Assembly (NCBI GenBank): GCA_024226935.1
Contig: JAAELK010000004.1
Location: 1-64,000 of the forward strand
Length of the DNA: 64,000 bases
DNA from: Desulfobacteraceae bacterium
Lineage (GTDB): Bacteria; Desulfobacterota; Desulfobacteria; Desulfobacterales; Desulfobacteraceae
Reading direction: 5' to 3'
Below, piece after piece: positions 1-10,306 of this stretch. The stretch's first letter is position 1; every line of letters begins with the position of its first letter. Both the position numbers and the translations under genes were made by a program. Below the pieces are notes generated by a model. The model saw nothing but the letters and a program-made list of their open reading frames with translations, was not told the DNA's origin and ran no database searches.

Positions 1-1145
1 ATAAAGATGAGTTCATGGGTGCCGTGAATCAAATGATAAAATATAATATCATTGTCGGGATCATTGTTCTGGTTATTGTGGGGCTATTGATTTTTGTGGT
101 TGCTTTGCAGATTATCCGGCCCATCAATGATGCCGTGGAAGGGCTTGGAGAGATTTCCCAGGGCGAAGGGGATCTGACCAAGCGGTTAACGGTTGCCAGC
201 AAGGATGAAGTTGGAATACTTTCCCAGGCATTTAATACCTTTATCGGCAAGCTCCAGACCATGATTACCGAGATTAGCCAGGGGGTGGATACTCTTTCGT
301 CTTCTTCTACGCAATTATCATCCATTGCTGAATCAATGTCGTCCAGTGCTGAACAGACATCCCAAAAGTCCAATACCGTGGCCACCGCCGCCGAAGAGAT
401 GACGTCCAATATGAATTCTGTCTCCGCCGCCATGGAGCAGTCCAGCAACAACGTTAATACAGTGGCATCCGCAGCAGAAGAGATGAATTCCACCATTAAT
501 GAAATTGCCCAGAATGCCGAAAAAGCCAGGGGAATTTCTGTCAGTGCTGTGGAAAAAGTGAATGAATCCACGGATAAGATGAACCAATTAGGAGTTGCCG
601 CCCAGGCCATCGGTCAGGTAGTGGAAACCATTACCGATATCTCCGAACAGGTTAACCTATTATCTTTGAATGCCACCATAGAAGCTGCTAGAGCCGGGGA
701 AGCCGGCAAGGGGTTTGCCGTTGTTGCCAATGAAATTAAGGATCTTGCCAAACAGACTTCGGATGCATCCATGGATATAAAAGAAAAGATAGATAATATC
801 CAGGAAAGTTCCACCGGTACCCTGGCCGGTATAGGTGAAGTCAGAACAGTTATTTCCGATGTCAACGATATTGTAGCCACTATTGCAACAGCGGTGGAGG
901 AACAATCATCCGCCACAAGGGAAATAGCTGAAAACATTGCCCAGGCTTCCACTGGCATCGAAGAGGTAAACCAGAATGTGAGTCAAAGTTCTGTCGTGGC
1001 CGATGAAATTACAAAAGAGATCACAGATGTCAATGAGTCCTCGGGCGAAATAGCTGACAAAAGTGGTCAGGTAAGTCTGAGTGCTGAAGATCTGTCCGAG
1101 TTGGCAGCCAAGCTTGATCAGCTGGTGGGCAGGTTTAAAGTTTAA
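1..1145 (+). CDS. Methyl-accepting chemotaxis protein (5' partial)
   Basis: C-terminal part of a membrane chemoreceptor that passes ligand signals to CheA/CheW. The reading frame is already open at the left edge (codons for KDEF precede the first Met at 15), so the sensor domain lies outside the window. Counting from Met 15 there is one membrane helix (about residues 10-34), a HAMP domain (about 35-87) and a long coiled-coil signalling domain. Its hairpin tip carries the family signature [16 protein letters not shown] at about 213-228. Q/E-rich heptads typical of methylation sites flank it. The protein ends GRFKV, with no CheR-tethering pentapeptide visible. A CheD gene lies at 29 kb. Family assignment is secure; the ligand is unknown. 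Confidence 0.95.
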   Translation, partial: KDEFMGAVNQMIKYNIIVGIIVLVIVGLLIFVVALQIIRPINDAVEGLGEISQGEGDLTKRLTVASKDEVGILSQAFNTFIGKLQTMITEISQGVDTLSSSSTQLSSIAESMSSSAEQTSQKSNTVATAAEEMTSNMNSVSAAMEQSSNNVNTVASAAEEMNSTINEIAQNAEKARGISVSAVEKVNESTDKMNQLGVAAQAIGQVVETITDISEQVNLLSLNATIEAARAGEAGKGFAVVANEIKDLAKQTSDASMDIKEKIDNIQESSTGTLAGIGEVRTVISDVNDIVATIATAVEEQSSATREIAENIAQASTGIEEVNQNVSQSSVVADEITKEITDVNESSGEIADKSGQVSLSAEDLSELAAKLDQLVGRFKV

Positions 1146-1351
1146 TTTGCGCATCCAGGTTTTGTGGTCGGGATCATCCCGGCCGCAAAACTTTTCTACT
1201 CTCTTTTTTTCAAAAAAAACTCCAATAATCACACACAATAAAATTGTTATAAGCAAAATTATCTATTTTACTTGCGATGTGCTGATAAACAATCTAATTT
1301 ATAAATTTGAACAGCGCAGGGTAGATGATTTTTTAAAAAAAGGAATCGACA

Positions 1352-4300
1352 TTGGAAAAAGACGGCAAACTGGACATCTTGAGCCATGCCTCCATCTTTG
1401 AAGAGGAATTTTCCATCGACTGGGTTATAGAAATAACCGGCAAAAAAGCCCTGGTTGTTTTATCTGCCCTGGAATACGGGTGTGAAAGACTTTGGCTTAA
1501 AACCCGTGATACCGGTATATTCAGCTTTACCGATCTTGATAAACTCACCTGGATCAGGACCTTGCTGACACCGGAAAAAACACGCCAACTCCATGCCAAA
1601 GCCCTGGAGATTTTGTCATCGGAACTGCCGGATCTCCCAGGAAAAAATGAGCAGTTAACAAAGCACCTGCTAAAAATGCAAAACACAATTCCGGGGTGCC
1701 GCCTGCTGCTCAAAGAAGGCAATAAACAAAGAAAAGCCTGCCGGATTGACAGGGCAAAAAAATACTATGACAAGGCCATCAAGGATCTTGCACAACTCAC
1801 AGGAAAGCAATCCGATACTCTTTTTGTGGAGATAACCCTTCAATATGCCAAGATCTGGACCACAAGCCAGAACTATCAACAGGCCCAATCCACATTAAAA
1901 AAGGCCGTTATCAAAGCAAAAAATATAGGAGACACAACCTGTCTTCCCCTGTTACACCTGCATCTGGCCCATCAGGAACTGTTTTTCGGACAATATGAAG
2001 AGGCCGAAAAACAATTTAAATCCGGCAGGGCCATGATCAAAGCAAATAATAACACCTCTCTTATTCGCCCCCTGCAATTATTTGAAATGTTTCTTCTCTA
2101 TTGGCAGGGCTCTTTCCACCAGGCCTTTTCCAACTATGAGGCCCATATCCCCACCATTGAAACTCCGCCTGAAAGCCGATTCGACTGCATTGCAAAGCTT
2201 ATTGCAGGACACGCTTCAGGCCTGACCGGAGACATCACCCAGGGAATGGGTATGATAGATTCCGTGCATCGGCATTGCACAAACACCAAAGATGTAGGCA
2301 TTGCCACCTATGCCTCCCTTGCCATGGGGTCCCTGCTTGGAATGCTCAACCGCTTTGAAGAGGCCATCCATTACTACAACAAAGCCCTGGACGAAGCCAT
2401 TATAAGCCGAAGCAACCGGTCACGAATCTATGGGCTTTTATCCCTTGCCCATGCCAGTTTCAAGCTCAAAGACAATAAATCTTCCGTAAAATATCTCCGA
2501 AGTTACCTGACCTTAAGTAAAAAAAAATATTTCCAGGTGGTTCAGGATCCATTTTTACTAGAAATCGCCTGGGCCATGGAAGAAAAACGATATCCGGAAA
2601 TCAAAGGATTCTCCCTGGAACAAGAGCTGGATCACACAAAAAAAAGCCACAACCTCTTCATGCAGGGCGTTGCCGATTATTACAAGGCCATGGCCATGGA
2701 AAAAAGAAAGGCCCCCTTTGAGAAAATAATTTATATCTACAAACAGGCCCTGGAAAAAATTCGCCGGTCCGGCCATAAAATTTACCTGGCCCATGTGGGC
2801 CTTTCCATGGCTCGGCTCATGGAACAAAAGGGCCAAAAAGAAGAGGCCGGAAAAACTGCGGCTCCCCTGGTCAAGACCCTGGCTTCCATAGACAAACATC
2901 TGATCCCCGATGATTTTTTATTTCTGATCAAGGATTCTTCAAACAAGGAAAGCCTTCTCAAGGAAATTTTAAATCTCGGCCAGGAGATCACCAATATGAG
3001 AAACACCCATGATCTTCTGGGAAAAATCATCTCAACTGTCAACCGCATAACAGCAGCAGAAAGAGGGGCAATCTTTCTTGCCGGGAAAAGTCCTCAAGAC
3101 CTGCACCTGGAAGCTGCAAAAAATCTGACCCAGAAGCAAATTTTGTCCAGGGGTTTTGCGGCCTCGATGAAAATTGTGGAAAAGATTGCCCTGTCGGAAA
3201 AAGGAGAGATCTTCGAGCCTGTCGGGGACCCGGAAAACAAGTTCGCAAAATGGGAAAGAATACGCTCCCTGATCTGTGTCCCCATGCGCCTTAAAAATCG
3301 TTTAATCGGGGTACTCTACCATGACAATCGCCTGTTTAAAAGTGTATTTAAGGAATCCGACCTGGAAATTTTGAACTACTTTGCGGCCCAGGCCGCCATC
3401 GCCATCGATAATGCAAGGGTCTACCAGACCTTGGAAAACCTTTACCAAAAAGAAAGAGAAGAAAAAAAATACTACGAGGAACAATATCGCGAAAATTTAG
3501 CAGGGGGTGAAATTATTGGTAAAAGTGAGGCCATCAAACAGGTTTTTTCCCTGGTGGAATCTGTTGCCAGAACAGATACCGCGGTTCTCATCACAGGAGA
3601 AACAGGAGTGGGAAAAGAGCTTATTGCAAGGGCCCTGCATCAAAACAGCCAGCGCCGGGAGGGCCCCTTTATCCGGGTCAATTGTGCGGCTCTTCCCGAA
3701 AGCCTCATCGCCAGTGAGTTGTTCGGCCACGAAAAAGGAGCCTTCACCGGAGCCACCCGCCGGAGAAGGGGCCGTTTTGAACTGGCTGACACAGGCACTT
3801 TGTTTTTAGATGAAATTGGAGATATCCCCCCCTATATCCAGGTACGAATGCTAAGAGTTCTACAAAACCATAAGTTCGAGCGGGTGGGCGGCCAGACCAC
3901 TATTTCTTCAAATTTCAGACTCATCACGGCCACAAACAAAGATCTAAGGCAAGAGGTAAAAAACAATCGATTCAGGGAGGATCTTTTCTACCGGTTAAAT
4001 ATTTTTCCCATCCACATCCCCCCCTTGAGAAACCGGCCCGGGGACATCCCGATTCTGGTCCGGCATTTTCTCAATAAAAGCGCTAAACGATTGAACAAGC
4101 AGATTAATAAGATCTCAGGAGAGGAGATCGATAAACTTTTAACCTATCAATGGCCCGGCAACATCCGGGAATTGGAAAATCTTGTCGAAAGAGGGGTTAT
4201 CCTCAGCCAGGGCCCCCATCTTAAAATCCCCAAGGTCCAGGGGCGGTCAATACCACCTATGCCCCGCCCCATGGAACTTTCCCTGGAAGAGATGGAACGT

Positions 4301-4450
4301 AAGCATATACTGCAAATTCTCAAATCCACCGGGGGAAAAATCAACGGCAAAGGCGGGGCGGCGGAAAAACTCAAACTCCATCCCAGCACCCTGCGGTTTC
4401 GCATCAAAAAACTAAATATCATCATGGAACGCACACCCAGCGGGGTGTAA
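1352..4450 (+). CDS. Sigma54-dependent activator with TPR and GAF domains
   Basis: Large (1032 aa) one-component regulator that should open sigma54-RNA polymerase complexes by ATP hydrolysis. The start is TTG at 1352, preceded by AGGA at 1341-1344. Order of parts: a ~100-residue N-terminal segment I do not recognise; helical TPR-like repeats to about residue 540; a GAF domain about 555-690 ([21 protein letters not shown]); the AAA+ domain about 715-950 with Walker A GETGVGKE at 749, GAFTGA at 796-801 and Walker B LFLDEIGD near 817; a C-terminal Fis-type helix-turn-helix. Related proteins often carry an N-terminal Ser/Thr kinase, which is absent here. It converges with the acyl-CoA operon at 4.5-10.2 kb; a regulatory link is possible but I found no clear -24/-12 site. 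Confidence 0.93.
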   Translation: MEKDGKLDILSHASIFEEEFSIDWVIEITGKKALVVLSALEYGCERLWLKTRDTGIFSFTDLDKLTWIRTLLTPEKTRQLHAKALEILSSELPDLPGKNEQLTKHLLKMQNTIPGCRLLLKEGNKQRKACRIDRAKKYYDKAIKDLAQLTGKQSDTLFVEITLQYAKIWTTSQNYQQAQSTLKKAVIKAKNIGDTTCLPLLHLHLAHQELFFGQYEEAEKQFKSGRAMIKANNNTSLIRPLQLFEMFLLYWQGSFHQAFSNYEAHIPTIETPPESRFDCIAKLIAGHASGLTGDITQGMGMIDSVHRHCTNTKDVGIATYASLAMGSLLGMLNRFEEAIHYYNKALDEAIISRSNRSRIYGLLSLAHASFKLKDNKSSVKYLRSYLTLSKKKYFQVVQDPFLLEIAWAMEEKRYPEIKGFSLEQELDHTKKSHNLFMQGVADYYKAMAMEKRKAPFEKIIYIYKQALEKIRRSGHKIYLAHVGLSMARLMEQKGQKEEAGKTAAPLVKTLASIDKHLIPDDFLFLIKDSSNKESLLKEILNLGQEITNMRNTHDLLGKIISTVNRITAAERGAIFLAGKSPQDLHLEAAKNLTQKQILSRGFAASMKIVEKIALSEKGEIFEPVGDPENKFAKWERIRSLICVPMRLKNRLIGVLYHDNRLFKSVFKESDLEILNYFAAQAAIAIDNARVYQTLENLYQKEREEKKYYEEQYRENLAGGEIIGKSEAIKQVFSLVESVARTDTAVLITGETGVGKELIARALHQNSQRREGPFIRVNCAALPESLIASELFGHEKGAFTGATRRRRGRFELADTGTLFLDEIGDIPPYIQVRMLRVLQNHKFERVGGQTTISSNFRLITATNKDLRQEVKNNRFREDLFYRLNIFPIHIPPLRNRPGDIPILVRHFLNKSAKRLNKQINKISGEEIDKLLTYQWPGNIRELENLVERGVILSQGPHLKIPKVQGRSIPPMPRPMELSLEEMERKHILQILKSTGGKINGKGGAAEKLKLHPSTLRFRIKKLNIIMERTPSGV

Positions 4451-4515
4451 AAAATCCCGCTTTATTTATCTTACCCCGGCAAATAAATGCTGCCAAGGGC
4501 ACTTGTTCCAAGCTG

Positions 4516-4974
4516 TCATCTGGTAAAAAACAGAGTAAGACTTTCTGCGTAACAGGCCGGTTTTTTGTTGCCTTTTATTTCAACCGTGTGATTGACCGTG
4601 ATCAGGATTCTGCCCCGGGTCTTTTTTTCCACACGGGCCAGGACGATGCGGTCCCGGATATGGGAATCCACCGTGACCGGGGAAAGATGGCGAACTTTAT
4701 TCATCCCATAATAGATAGCCATGACCGCCCCTTCGGGAACTACCATGAAGCTCTCATTAAAATAGGTCAGCAAAGAAACAATAAGATTTGCCTGGGCAAT
4801 GGTCTTGCCGAAAAACCCCTGTCCAGCGCTTTCAACATCGACATGAACCCAGTGGTTATCCAAGGTGCAATGGGCAAATTTATCTATCCTGGCCTGATCA
4901 ATGGGAAACCAGTCGGAACAGCCGATCTGTTTTCCCAAAAATTTTTCCATCCCTTCCGGTGGCAAAATTTGCAT
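4516..4974 (-). CDS. MaoC-like hotdog dehydratase
   Basis: A 152-aa single hotdog-fold protein of the MaoC/R-specific enoyl-CoA hydratase superfamily. These proteins add water to trans-2-enoyl-CoA or related thioesters in the cytoplasm. Visible features are the motif region FAHCTLDNHWVHVDVESA near residues 33-51, with the Asp-x-x-x-x-His arrangement of the active-site loop, and VRHLSPVTV further on. It is the last gene of the minus-strand operon that starts at 10163, with about 50 bases between it and the enoyl-CoA hydratase upstream. Substrate cannot be told from sequence. The predicted RBS (GAGATG) is weak. Confidence 0.85.
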   Translation of the reverse strand: MQILPPEGMEKFLGKQIGCSDWFPIDQARIDKFAHCTLDNHWVHVDVESAGQGFFGKTIAQANLIVSLLTYFNESFMVVPEGAVMAIYYGMNKVRHLSPVTVDSHIRDRIVLARVEKKTRGRILITVNHTVEIKGNKKPACYAESLTLFFTR

Positions 4975-5026
4975 GATTCATCTCTTCTTATATACACTTT
5001 ATTCAAAACCAGAACCGGCCGGTAAA

Positions 5027-5830
5027 TCATTTTCCCTTGAATTTTGGTTCCCGTTTTTCCTTAAAGGCCCGTGGGCCCTCCTGGGCATCCTGGCTTAAAA
5101 AAACCGGAATAGCCAGCTCCACTTCCCGGGCAAGCCCCTGGGCAAGGCTGACACCGATATTAGACAACACAGCTTTTTTTACCGCTGAAACAGCCACTGG
5201 ACCATTTTTAATGATGATCTTAGCCAGTCGTTCACATTCCTCCATTACCCTGTCCCGGGGAACCACACGGTTGATCAACCCCAGAGCCAATGCCTCATCG
5301 GCTTCGATCAACTCCCCGGTAAGAAGCATTTCCATGGCCCGGGCATAGGGAATCTGCCGGGACAGTTTAACACTGGAGCCCCCCATGGGAAATATCCCCC
5401 ATTTTACCTCCTGGAGACCAAACCTGGCCCCCTGTGCGCTTATGCGGATATCGGTGGAATAAAGCAGTTCGAGGCCGCCGGCAATGGCCTGGCCGTTGAT
5501 CCCGGCAATGATGGGCTTAAAGATATCAAGATCCCGCAATAGAGCTTTTTGAATAATCATGGGGTCCGCCGCCACTTTTTTTTCGGCCTCGGTCACGGGA
5601 GTTTTACCCCCTGTAAACAAGGGGACAAGGGTACCAAGATCAGCCCCGGCACAAAAAGTATGCTCTCCTGCCCCTGTGACAATGGCACAACGAATCCCGG
5701 AATCATCCCTGAAGTTTTCCCAGGCTGAAATCAATTGAACAATGGTTTCGGGGTCAAGGGCATTATGGGCATGGGGGCGATTAAGGGTGATATAGGCAAT
5801 CCTATCTTTTTTCTCATAAATGATGGACAT
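5027..5830 (-). CDS. Enoyl-CoA hydratase/isomerase (crotonase family)
   Basis: A 267-aa crotonase-fold enzyme, expected to hydrate 2-enoyl-CoA in beta-oxidation. The N-terminal pattern HAHNALD, the oxyanion-hole segment FCAGADLG (about residues 59-66) and the second oxyanion segment QAIAGGLELL are all clear. Both acidic positions used by hydratases are present: Glu in GGLEL and Glu in FGLQEVKWG. The C-terminus EPKFKGK is typical of the family. Start ATG at 5830 has GGGGA upstream. It lies 13 bases after the acyl-CoA ligase in the same operon. Isomerase or other crotonase activities cannot be excluded. Confidence 0.92.
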   Translation of the reverse strand: MSIIYEKKDRIAYITLNRPHAHNALDPETIVQLISAWENFRDDSGIRCAIVTGAGEHTFCAGADLGTLVPLFTGGKTPVTEAEKKVAADPMIIQKALLRDLDIFKPIIAGINGQAIAGGLELLYSTDIRISAQGARFGLQEVKWGIFPMGGSSVKLSRQIPYARAMEMLLTGELIEADEALALGLINRVVPRDRVMEECERLAKIIIKNGPVAVSAVKKAVLSNIGVSLAQGLAREVELAIPVFLSQDAQEGPRAFKEKREPKFKGK

Positions 5831-5843
5831 GAATTTTCCCCTT

Positions 5844-7643
5844 TTAATTTAAATCAGCATACATGGAATCAATTAATTGCCGGTGCCGTTTTACAATTAC
5901 ATTTCGTTTCAATTTCAAGGATGCGGTGAGTTCTCCCCCCACGGAAGAAAAAGGATTCTTGAGAATCAAATATTTTTTTATGGTCTCATACCGGGCAAGG
6001 CGGGCATTTTTTTTTGCCACATGGACGGCAATTATTTTTAAAAAATCGGAGCTTTCCAGAAGCTCCTCCGGCCGGTCGAAAAAAATTTTATTTTTCCGGG
6101 CAAGAAAAGAGGCCTGGACCAAATTGATGTTTAAAAGGGCTGTCAAAAATTTACGGCTTTCTCCAATCACGATCACATGCTCGAAAAGAGGATCACTTTT
6201 GAACAACCCCTCAATTTTCTGTGGGGCAATATTTTTCCCCCCCGAGGTGATGATCAAATCTTTTTTTCTGTCTGTGATTTTTAGAAATCCATCTTCAAAT
6301 TCCCCGATATCACCACTCTTAAAATAGCCGTCTTTGGTGAAGACTTTTCTAGTGGCCTCCTCCATCTTCCAATAGCCTGCAAATACATTATCACCCCTGA
6401 TCAAAATTTCACCATCATCGGCCAGCTTGATATCAACCCCTGGAATTGGATACCCCACCGTGCCGATGCGAAAATCATCCAAATGGCTCATGCAGGCAGG
6501 AGCACAACATTCTGTCATTCCATACCCCTCCACCACGGTGATGCCGGCAGCATTGAAAAAAAGAATGATATCCCGGGATGTGGCAGCCCCCGAGGCCGTT
6601 ATCCAACGCACCCTGCCCCCCAGGGCCCGGGCCAGCTTCTTAAAAATCAGCAGATAGGCCAATTTATACTTAAGAGCCAGGAAAAAAGAAACGGGTTTAT
6701 TTTCCTCCCGAAGGCCGCTGATCTCGATACCTATACCATGTCCCCACTTAAAAATTTTTTGCTTCCACAAAGGCTGCCCGTCCACCTGTTCCAAAATCTT
6801 TCTATAAATTTTTTCACACACCCTCGGCACAGCCTGGATCACATGGGGACACCTTTCTTTGATATCCCTTGCAAACTCGCTGATACTCTCGGCATAGGAG
6901 GCGGTTACCCCGATATATATACCAAAAAAATGATCGCCAAACCGGGCATAAACGTGGGAAAGGGGTAAAAAAGGTACCACCTGATCGGTGTCATAGCAGT
7001 ATCGGGGCCGGACACTTGAAAGACTGCGCAGCACGGCCATAATATTTTTATGGGTTATCACGGCTCCCTTGGGAACCCCGGTGGTTCCAGAGGTGTAGAC
7101 AATGGTGGCCATATCATCAGGCTCAACCCCACAAGAAAGTTGCTCAAAAAAACCTGGACATTCTTTTTGTTTTTGACGCCCCCGGCGGGAAAACTCTTTA
7201 AAAGAAAGAAAATCTTTTCCCTCGGCATCCCCTGGGTCCAGAACTACAATCTGTTCCAGGTTGGACAAATTTTCCCGACAGGCCAGCACCTTATCCAATT
7301 GGGATCTATCCTCAACAAAGATGACCCTTGCCCCGCAATTTTCAATCAGATATCCCACCTCCGCCGGAGGAAGAGTGGTATAGATGGGTACCACCACCCC
7401 ACCCAATCCCAATGTCCCCATGTCCGCATACAACCACTCCAGACGATTTTCCGCCAGGATGCAGACCCTGTCTCCTTTTTTTATACCCAAAAAATGGAGA
7501 GCCAGGCCTACATCCCTTGCCGCCCCATAGTACTGGTGCCAGCTTGCTGATTCCCAGACTCCCCTGGATTTTTTTTCAACGGCAATCCTGTTTTTGTATT
7601 TTTTGGCCCTGTTCCTGAAAACTTCATTGATAGTCTTTTCCAT
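5844..7643 (-). CDS. Long-chain acyl-CoA synthetase (AMP-dependent)
   Basis: Activates a carboxylic acid to its CoA thioester with ATP, giving AMP and PPi. ATG at 7643 is chosen over the longer reading frame (to 7700) because GAGGA at 7649-7653 sits 5 bases before it and the protein then starts MEKTINEVF; this gives 599 aa, normal for the family. Signatures: P-loop IVYTSGTTGVPKGAV, A5 motif EGYGMTECC, and the adenylate/hinge segment GDIGEFEDGFLKITDRKKD followed by IITSGGKNIAP. It resembles the FadD15/long-chain group. It probably loads the substrate for the dehydrogenase, hydratase and fusion protein encoded beside it. Chain length or ring structure of the substrate is unknown. Confidence 0.94.
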   Translation of the reverse strand: MEKTINEVFRNRAKKYKNRIAVEKKSRGVWESASWHQYYGAARDVGLALHFLGIKKGDRVCILAENRLEWLYADMGTLGLGGVVVPIYTTLPPAEVGYLIENCGARVIFVEDRSQLDKVLACRENLSNLEQIVVLDPGDAEGKDFLSFKEFSRRGRQKQKECPGFFEQLSCGVEPDDMATIVYTSGTTGVPKGAVITHKNIMAVLRSLSSVRPRYCYDTDQVVPFLPLSHVYARFGDHFFGIYIGVTASYAESISEFARDIKERCPHVIQAVPRVCEKIYRKILEQVDGQPLWKQKIFKWGHGIGIEISGLREENKPVSFFLALKYKLAYLLIFKKLARALGGRVRWITASGAATSRDIILFFNAAGITVVEGYGMTECCAPACMSHLDDFRIGTVGYPIPGVDIKLADDGEILIRGDNVFAGYWKMEEATRKVFTKDGYFKSGDIGEFEDGFLKITDRKKDLIITSGGKNIAPQKIEGLFKSDPLFEHVIVIGESRKFLTALLNINLVQASFLARKNKIFFDRPEELLESSDFLKIIAVHVAKKNARLARYETIKKYLILKNPFSSVGGELTASLKLKRNVIVKRHRQLIDSMYADLN

Positions 7644-7696
7644 AAAGATCCTCAAACAAGTTTGACCTGGTGATAAATGTTTAAACCCTGCCCTTT

Positions 7697-8860
7697 TCAC
7701 ATGACAAAAGAAGATATGATCTCCTTCATGATCTCGGTGGTCCCCCCTCCTATGGAAAGAATCCTGTTATCCCTGTAAAGCCTTTCCACCAGATACCCCC
7801 GCATATATCCATAGCCTCCAAAGATCTGCACCGCATCGTAGGTCACCTTGTCACTGACCATACATGCAAAATTTTTAGCCATGGAAACCTCCTTGAGCTG
7901 GTCCACACCGGCACCGATTTTGGCGGCCACCCGATAGGTGAACTCGGTGCTGGCTTCCACCAGGGTTGCCATATCCACAAGCTTATGCCTGGTAACCTGG
8001 AAGCCGTTGAGCTTTTTTCCAAAGGCCTGGCGCTTTTTTGCATAATCCACAGATTCCTCCAGGGCCAGCCTTGCAGTCATATTGGCCATGATGGCAAGGG
8101 CCAGACGCTCCTGCTGGAAATTGGTCATGATTGCAAAAAAACCCTGGTTCTCCTGGCCGATAAGATTTGCCCGGGGCACCCGGCAATCATCAAAAAATAT
8201 TTCGACAGTATCAGAAGCCCACCAGCCGGTTTTCTTTAATTTGCTCGACACGGAATATCCCGGGGTGGAGCGCTCAATGACCAACAAACTGATGCCGTGG
8301 GCCCCCTCGGGTCCTGTTCTCACGGCACAGGTAAGTTGATCCGCCCGGGCACCGCTGGTGATAAAGGTCTTGCTGCCGTTAACCAGATAAAAATCTCCAT
8401 CGGCCCGGGCCGTGGTCTTTAAATTGGCCACATCGGACCCACCACCGGGTTCTGTGATACCGAGAGCTGCTATTTTCTCCCCGGCCAATACCGGAGCCAC
8501 AAATTTTTGTTTCTGTTCATCCGTGCCAAAGGCCACCAGGGGCGGCAGGGCAATGTTCAAAGAACCAAGACCACTGGTGAACCCACCGGATCCGGCTCGC
8601 ATCAATTCTTCCGTGGTAACCACCTGGAAAAAAATATCCCCGGAAGTCCCCCCCAGTTCTTCGGGAAAACCCATGCCCAGGATACCGACTTCGGCGGCTT
8701 TTTTATACATATCCCTGGGAAATTCCCCGGCTTCTTCCCAGTCATCAATGAAGGGCTTTACCTCCTTGTTGATAAATTCACGTACCGCCTTTCTCACCCT
8801 GTCATGGGCCTTTGAAAAATATTGCTGATAACTTGATTTTGTGGAGAATGCGTCTTCCAT
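7697..8860 (-). CDS. Acyl-CoA dehydrogenase
   Basis: FAD enzyme that introduces the 2,3 double bond into an acyl-CoA, passing electrons to ETF. The frame is open to 8992 and would overlap the upstream gene, but ATG at 8858-8860 has AAGGAAA before it and gives 387 aa, the usual size. Motifs: ALGITEPGGGSDVANLKT (FAD/substrate loop), NGSKTFITSGARAD, IFGGYGYMRGYLVERLYRDNRI (catalytic Glu in VERLYRD) and the end GGTTEIMKEIISSFV. It sits between the SCP2-DUF35-MaoC fusion and the ligase, so it likely acts on the same CoA ester. It is distinct from the ~616-aa dehydrogenase at 26 kb. Confidence 0.95.
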   Translation of the reverse strand: MEDAFSTKSSYQQYFSKAHDRVRKAVREFINKEVKPFIDDWEEAGEFPRDMYKKAAEVGILGMGFPEELGGTSGDIFFQVVTTEELMRAGSGGFTSGLGSLNIALPPLVAFGTDEQKQKFVAPVLAGEKIAALGITEPGGGSDVANLKTTARADGDFYLVNGSKTFITSGARADQLTCAVRTGPEGAHGISLLVIERSTPGYSVSSKLKKTGWWASDTVEIFFDDCRVPRANLIGQENQGFFAIMTNFQQERLALAIMANMTARLALEESVDYAKKRQAFGKKLNGFQVTRHKLVDMATLVEASTEFTYRVAAKIGAGVDQLKEVSMAKNFACMVSDKVTYDAVQIFGGYGYMRGYLVERLYRDNRILSIGGGTTEIMKEIISSFVM

Positions 8861-8942
8861 GGATATTTCCTTTTTATGTTTGAACCCAGATTTAAATGAT
8901 CCCAGTACCATGACATAGGATAAAAAAGCTTGAGATCCCTGC

Positions 8943-10163
8943 TCAGGCCATGGGCGGCAGAACCAGGGCAGACCCCTGGGCAACCAGTTCATTGTGCTGG
9001 TTGGTAAAGGTCAGATCCATTCTCACCCATCGTCTTTCGGGCAGCTTTTCCACCACCTCCCCTGTGGCCGTGATGGTGTCCCCGAAATAGGTGGGGGCCT
9101 TGAACCGGGTGGTGATCTCGAGAGCTATGGTACCAAGTCCCGGCAGCTTCATGCCCAATACCGGTGCGATCAGACATTGGGGAAGGGCTCCGTGGGCAAT
9201 ACGCGTACCCATGGGAGTGGTTTTTGCAAACTCTTCGTTCATGTGCATGGGATTAAAATCGCCAGATATCCCGGCAAACAAATAAACATCAGTCTCACTA
9301 ATGGTCTTGGTAAAAGAGTCGGACATACCCTCCTCAAGTTCATCATAGGAATATCCAAGTTTAAATTTTGGTTCCCTGTTAACCGGTTTAAAATGATCAA
9401 TCTCCATGACGGTGGAAGTTTTTTGCCTGGTGAAGACCGCCTCCACTCTGAGCCCCTCTTGCATTTTGGACAGAGCCAGCCCCTTTACAATGTGTTCAAA
9501 GGGGGCATCCACACCATCCAGTTTGATAAAAGCTTTGATATAAGGCGGTTTCAACGATTGCCCTGATTCTTTATTTCTAACGATGGCAAACTTTGTCACA
9601 ATGCCCTGCCCGGACAATTCAACCCAGTTTTTTGAAATATCTCCAAAACAGACCCCGCAGGTGGACCTAAGTGGAACAAACACCCTGTCGCACTCCTTGC
9701 ATTTGAGTCCCAATATTTTTGTGTTATCACGAGAAGAAACCATAAAAAGGCTTCCTGGATTTTCAGGATCATCTCGATAGGGGGGGGCAAGTTCCTCAAC
9801 AATTTCCTGGGAACCCCCCGGGGGAGTATATGGTTTAAAAAAGTTTGCAGCCCTTGGCAAAATATCCATTTTCCCCTCCACCTTAAGCCGACCAGAGGAA
9901 AAAGCTGTCATTCCATCCAGCTTTCCCAGGGTGATGTCAATCCAGTCTTCATCTTTGCAGGTGGTGATAACATCGGGGGTAACCAGTTTTTCTCTCACGC
10001 TCACCTTTCCGTTTTCCAGGCATACTGTCCAGTTTCCTCCACTTGGTCCTGTTATTACATATCCGTAATTGGCCGTGATACCATCAACCCCATCGGGGTT
10101 AACCCGCCCTTCCATGGTCCCAAAAATATCGGCAACCAGATTGTCCCTGTTTTTTTCACCCAT
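8943..10163 (-). CDS. SCP2-like / DUF35 OB-fold / MaoC triple-domain protein
   Basis: First gene of the acyl-CoA operon, 406 aa with three parts. Residues about 1-110 look like an SCP2 sterol/lipid-carrier domain (GGNWTVCLENGKV, GKLDGMTAFSSGRLKVEG). Residues about 128-265 are a DUF35 acyl-CoA-associated OB fold with a zinc ribbon (Cys155, Cys158, Cys169, Cys172). Residues about 275-406 are a MaoC hydratase-2 domain with the complete motif SGDFNPMH (Asp302, His307) and RIAHG. DUF35 plus MaoC is the architecture of the ChsH1/ChsH2 hydratase of cholesterol side-chain degradation, usually as separate subunits. A single chain that also carries a lipid carrier suggests hydration of a bulky hydrophobic enoyl-CoA; that substrate is inference. 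No thiolase is adjacent. Confidence 0.85.
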   Translation of the reverse strand: MGEKNRDNLVADIFGTMEGRVNPDGVDGITANYGYVITGPSGGNWTVCLENGKVSVREKLVTPDVITTCKDEDWIDITLGKLDGMTAFSSGRLKVEGKMDILPRAANFFKPYTPPGGSQEIVEELAPPYRDDPENPGSLFMVSSRDNTKILGLKCKECDRVFVPLRSTCGVCFGDISKNWVELSGQGIVTKFAIVRNKESGQSLKPPYIKAFIKLDGVDAPFEHIVKGLALSKMQEGLRVEAVFTRQKTSTVMEIDHFKPVNREPKFKLGYSYDELEEGMSDSFTKTISETDVYLFAGISGDFNPMHMNEEFAKTTPMGTRIAHGALPQCLIAPVLGMKLPGLGTIALEITTRFKAPTYFGDTITATGEVVEKLPERRWVRMDLTFTNQHNELVAQGSALVLPPMA

Positions 10164-10306
10164 AAAAAGACCTCCTGTCCAGATTAAGAAATTAAATTAT
10201 GCTTTTACAGGGCCAGATACTTGATAATGAGCCTTGGCCTTTTTTTCTTGAGATATTGCCTGGAACCATCCATTAACGGCTTTTGATTGATACCCTGGGC
10301 AATTAA
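10164..10306. other. Leader of the acyl-CoA operon
   Basis: Non-coding stretch upstream of the SCP2-DUF35-MaoC gene. On the minus strand an AGGAGG-like Shine-Dalgarno (complement of cctcct at 10171-10176) precedes the start at 10163. I see no convincing -24/-12 (sigma54) element and only weak -35/-10 pairs. Confidence 0.4.

Noticed and set aside
29-610. 193-codon antisense frame within the chemoreceptor gene
   Set aside because: Low-complexity shadow of the Ala/Ser/Glu-rich signalling coiled coil.
7644-7700. Extension of the acyl-CoA ligase to 7700
   Set aside because: GAGGA directly precedes the internal ATG at 7643.
8858-8992. Extension of the acyl-CoA dehydrogenase to 8992
   Set aside because: It would overlap the upstream fusion gene; the internal ATG at 8860 has a Shine-Dalgarno and gives the normal length.
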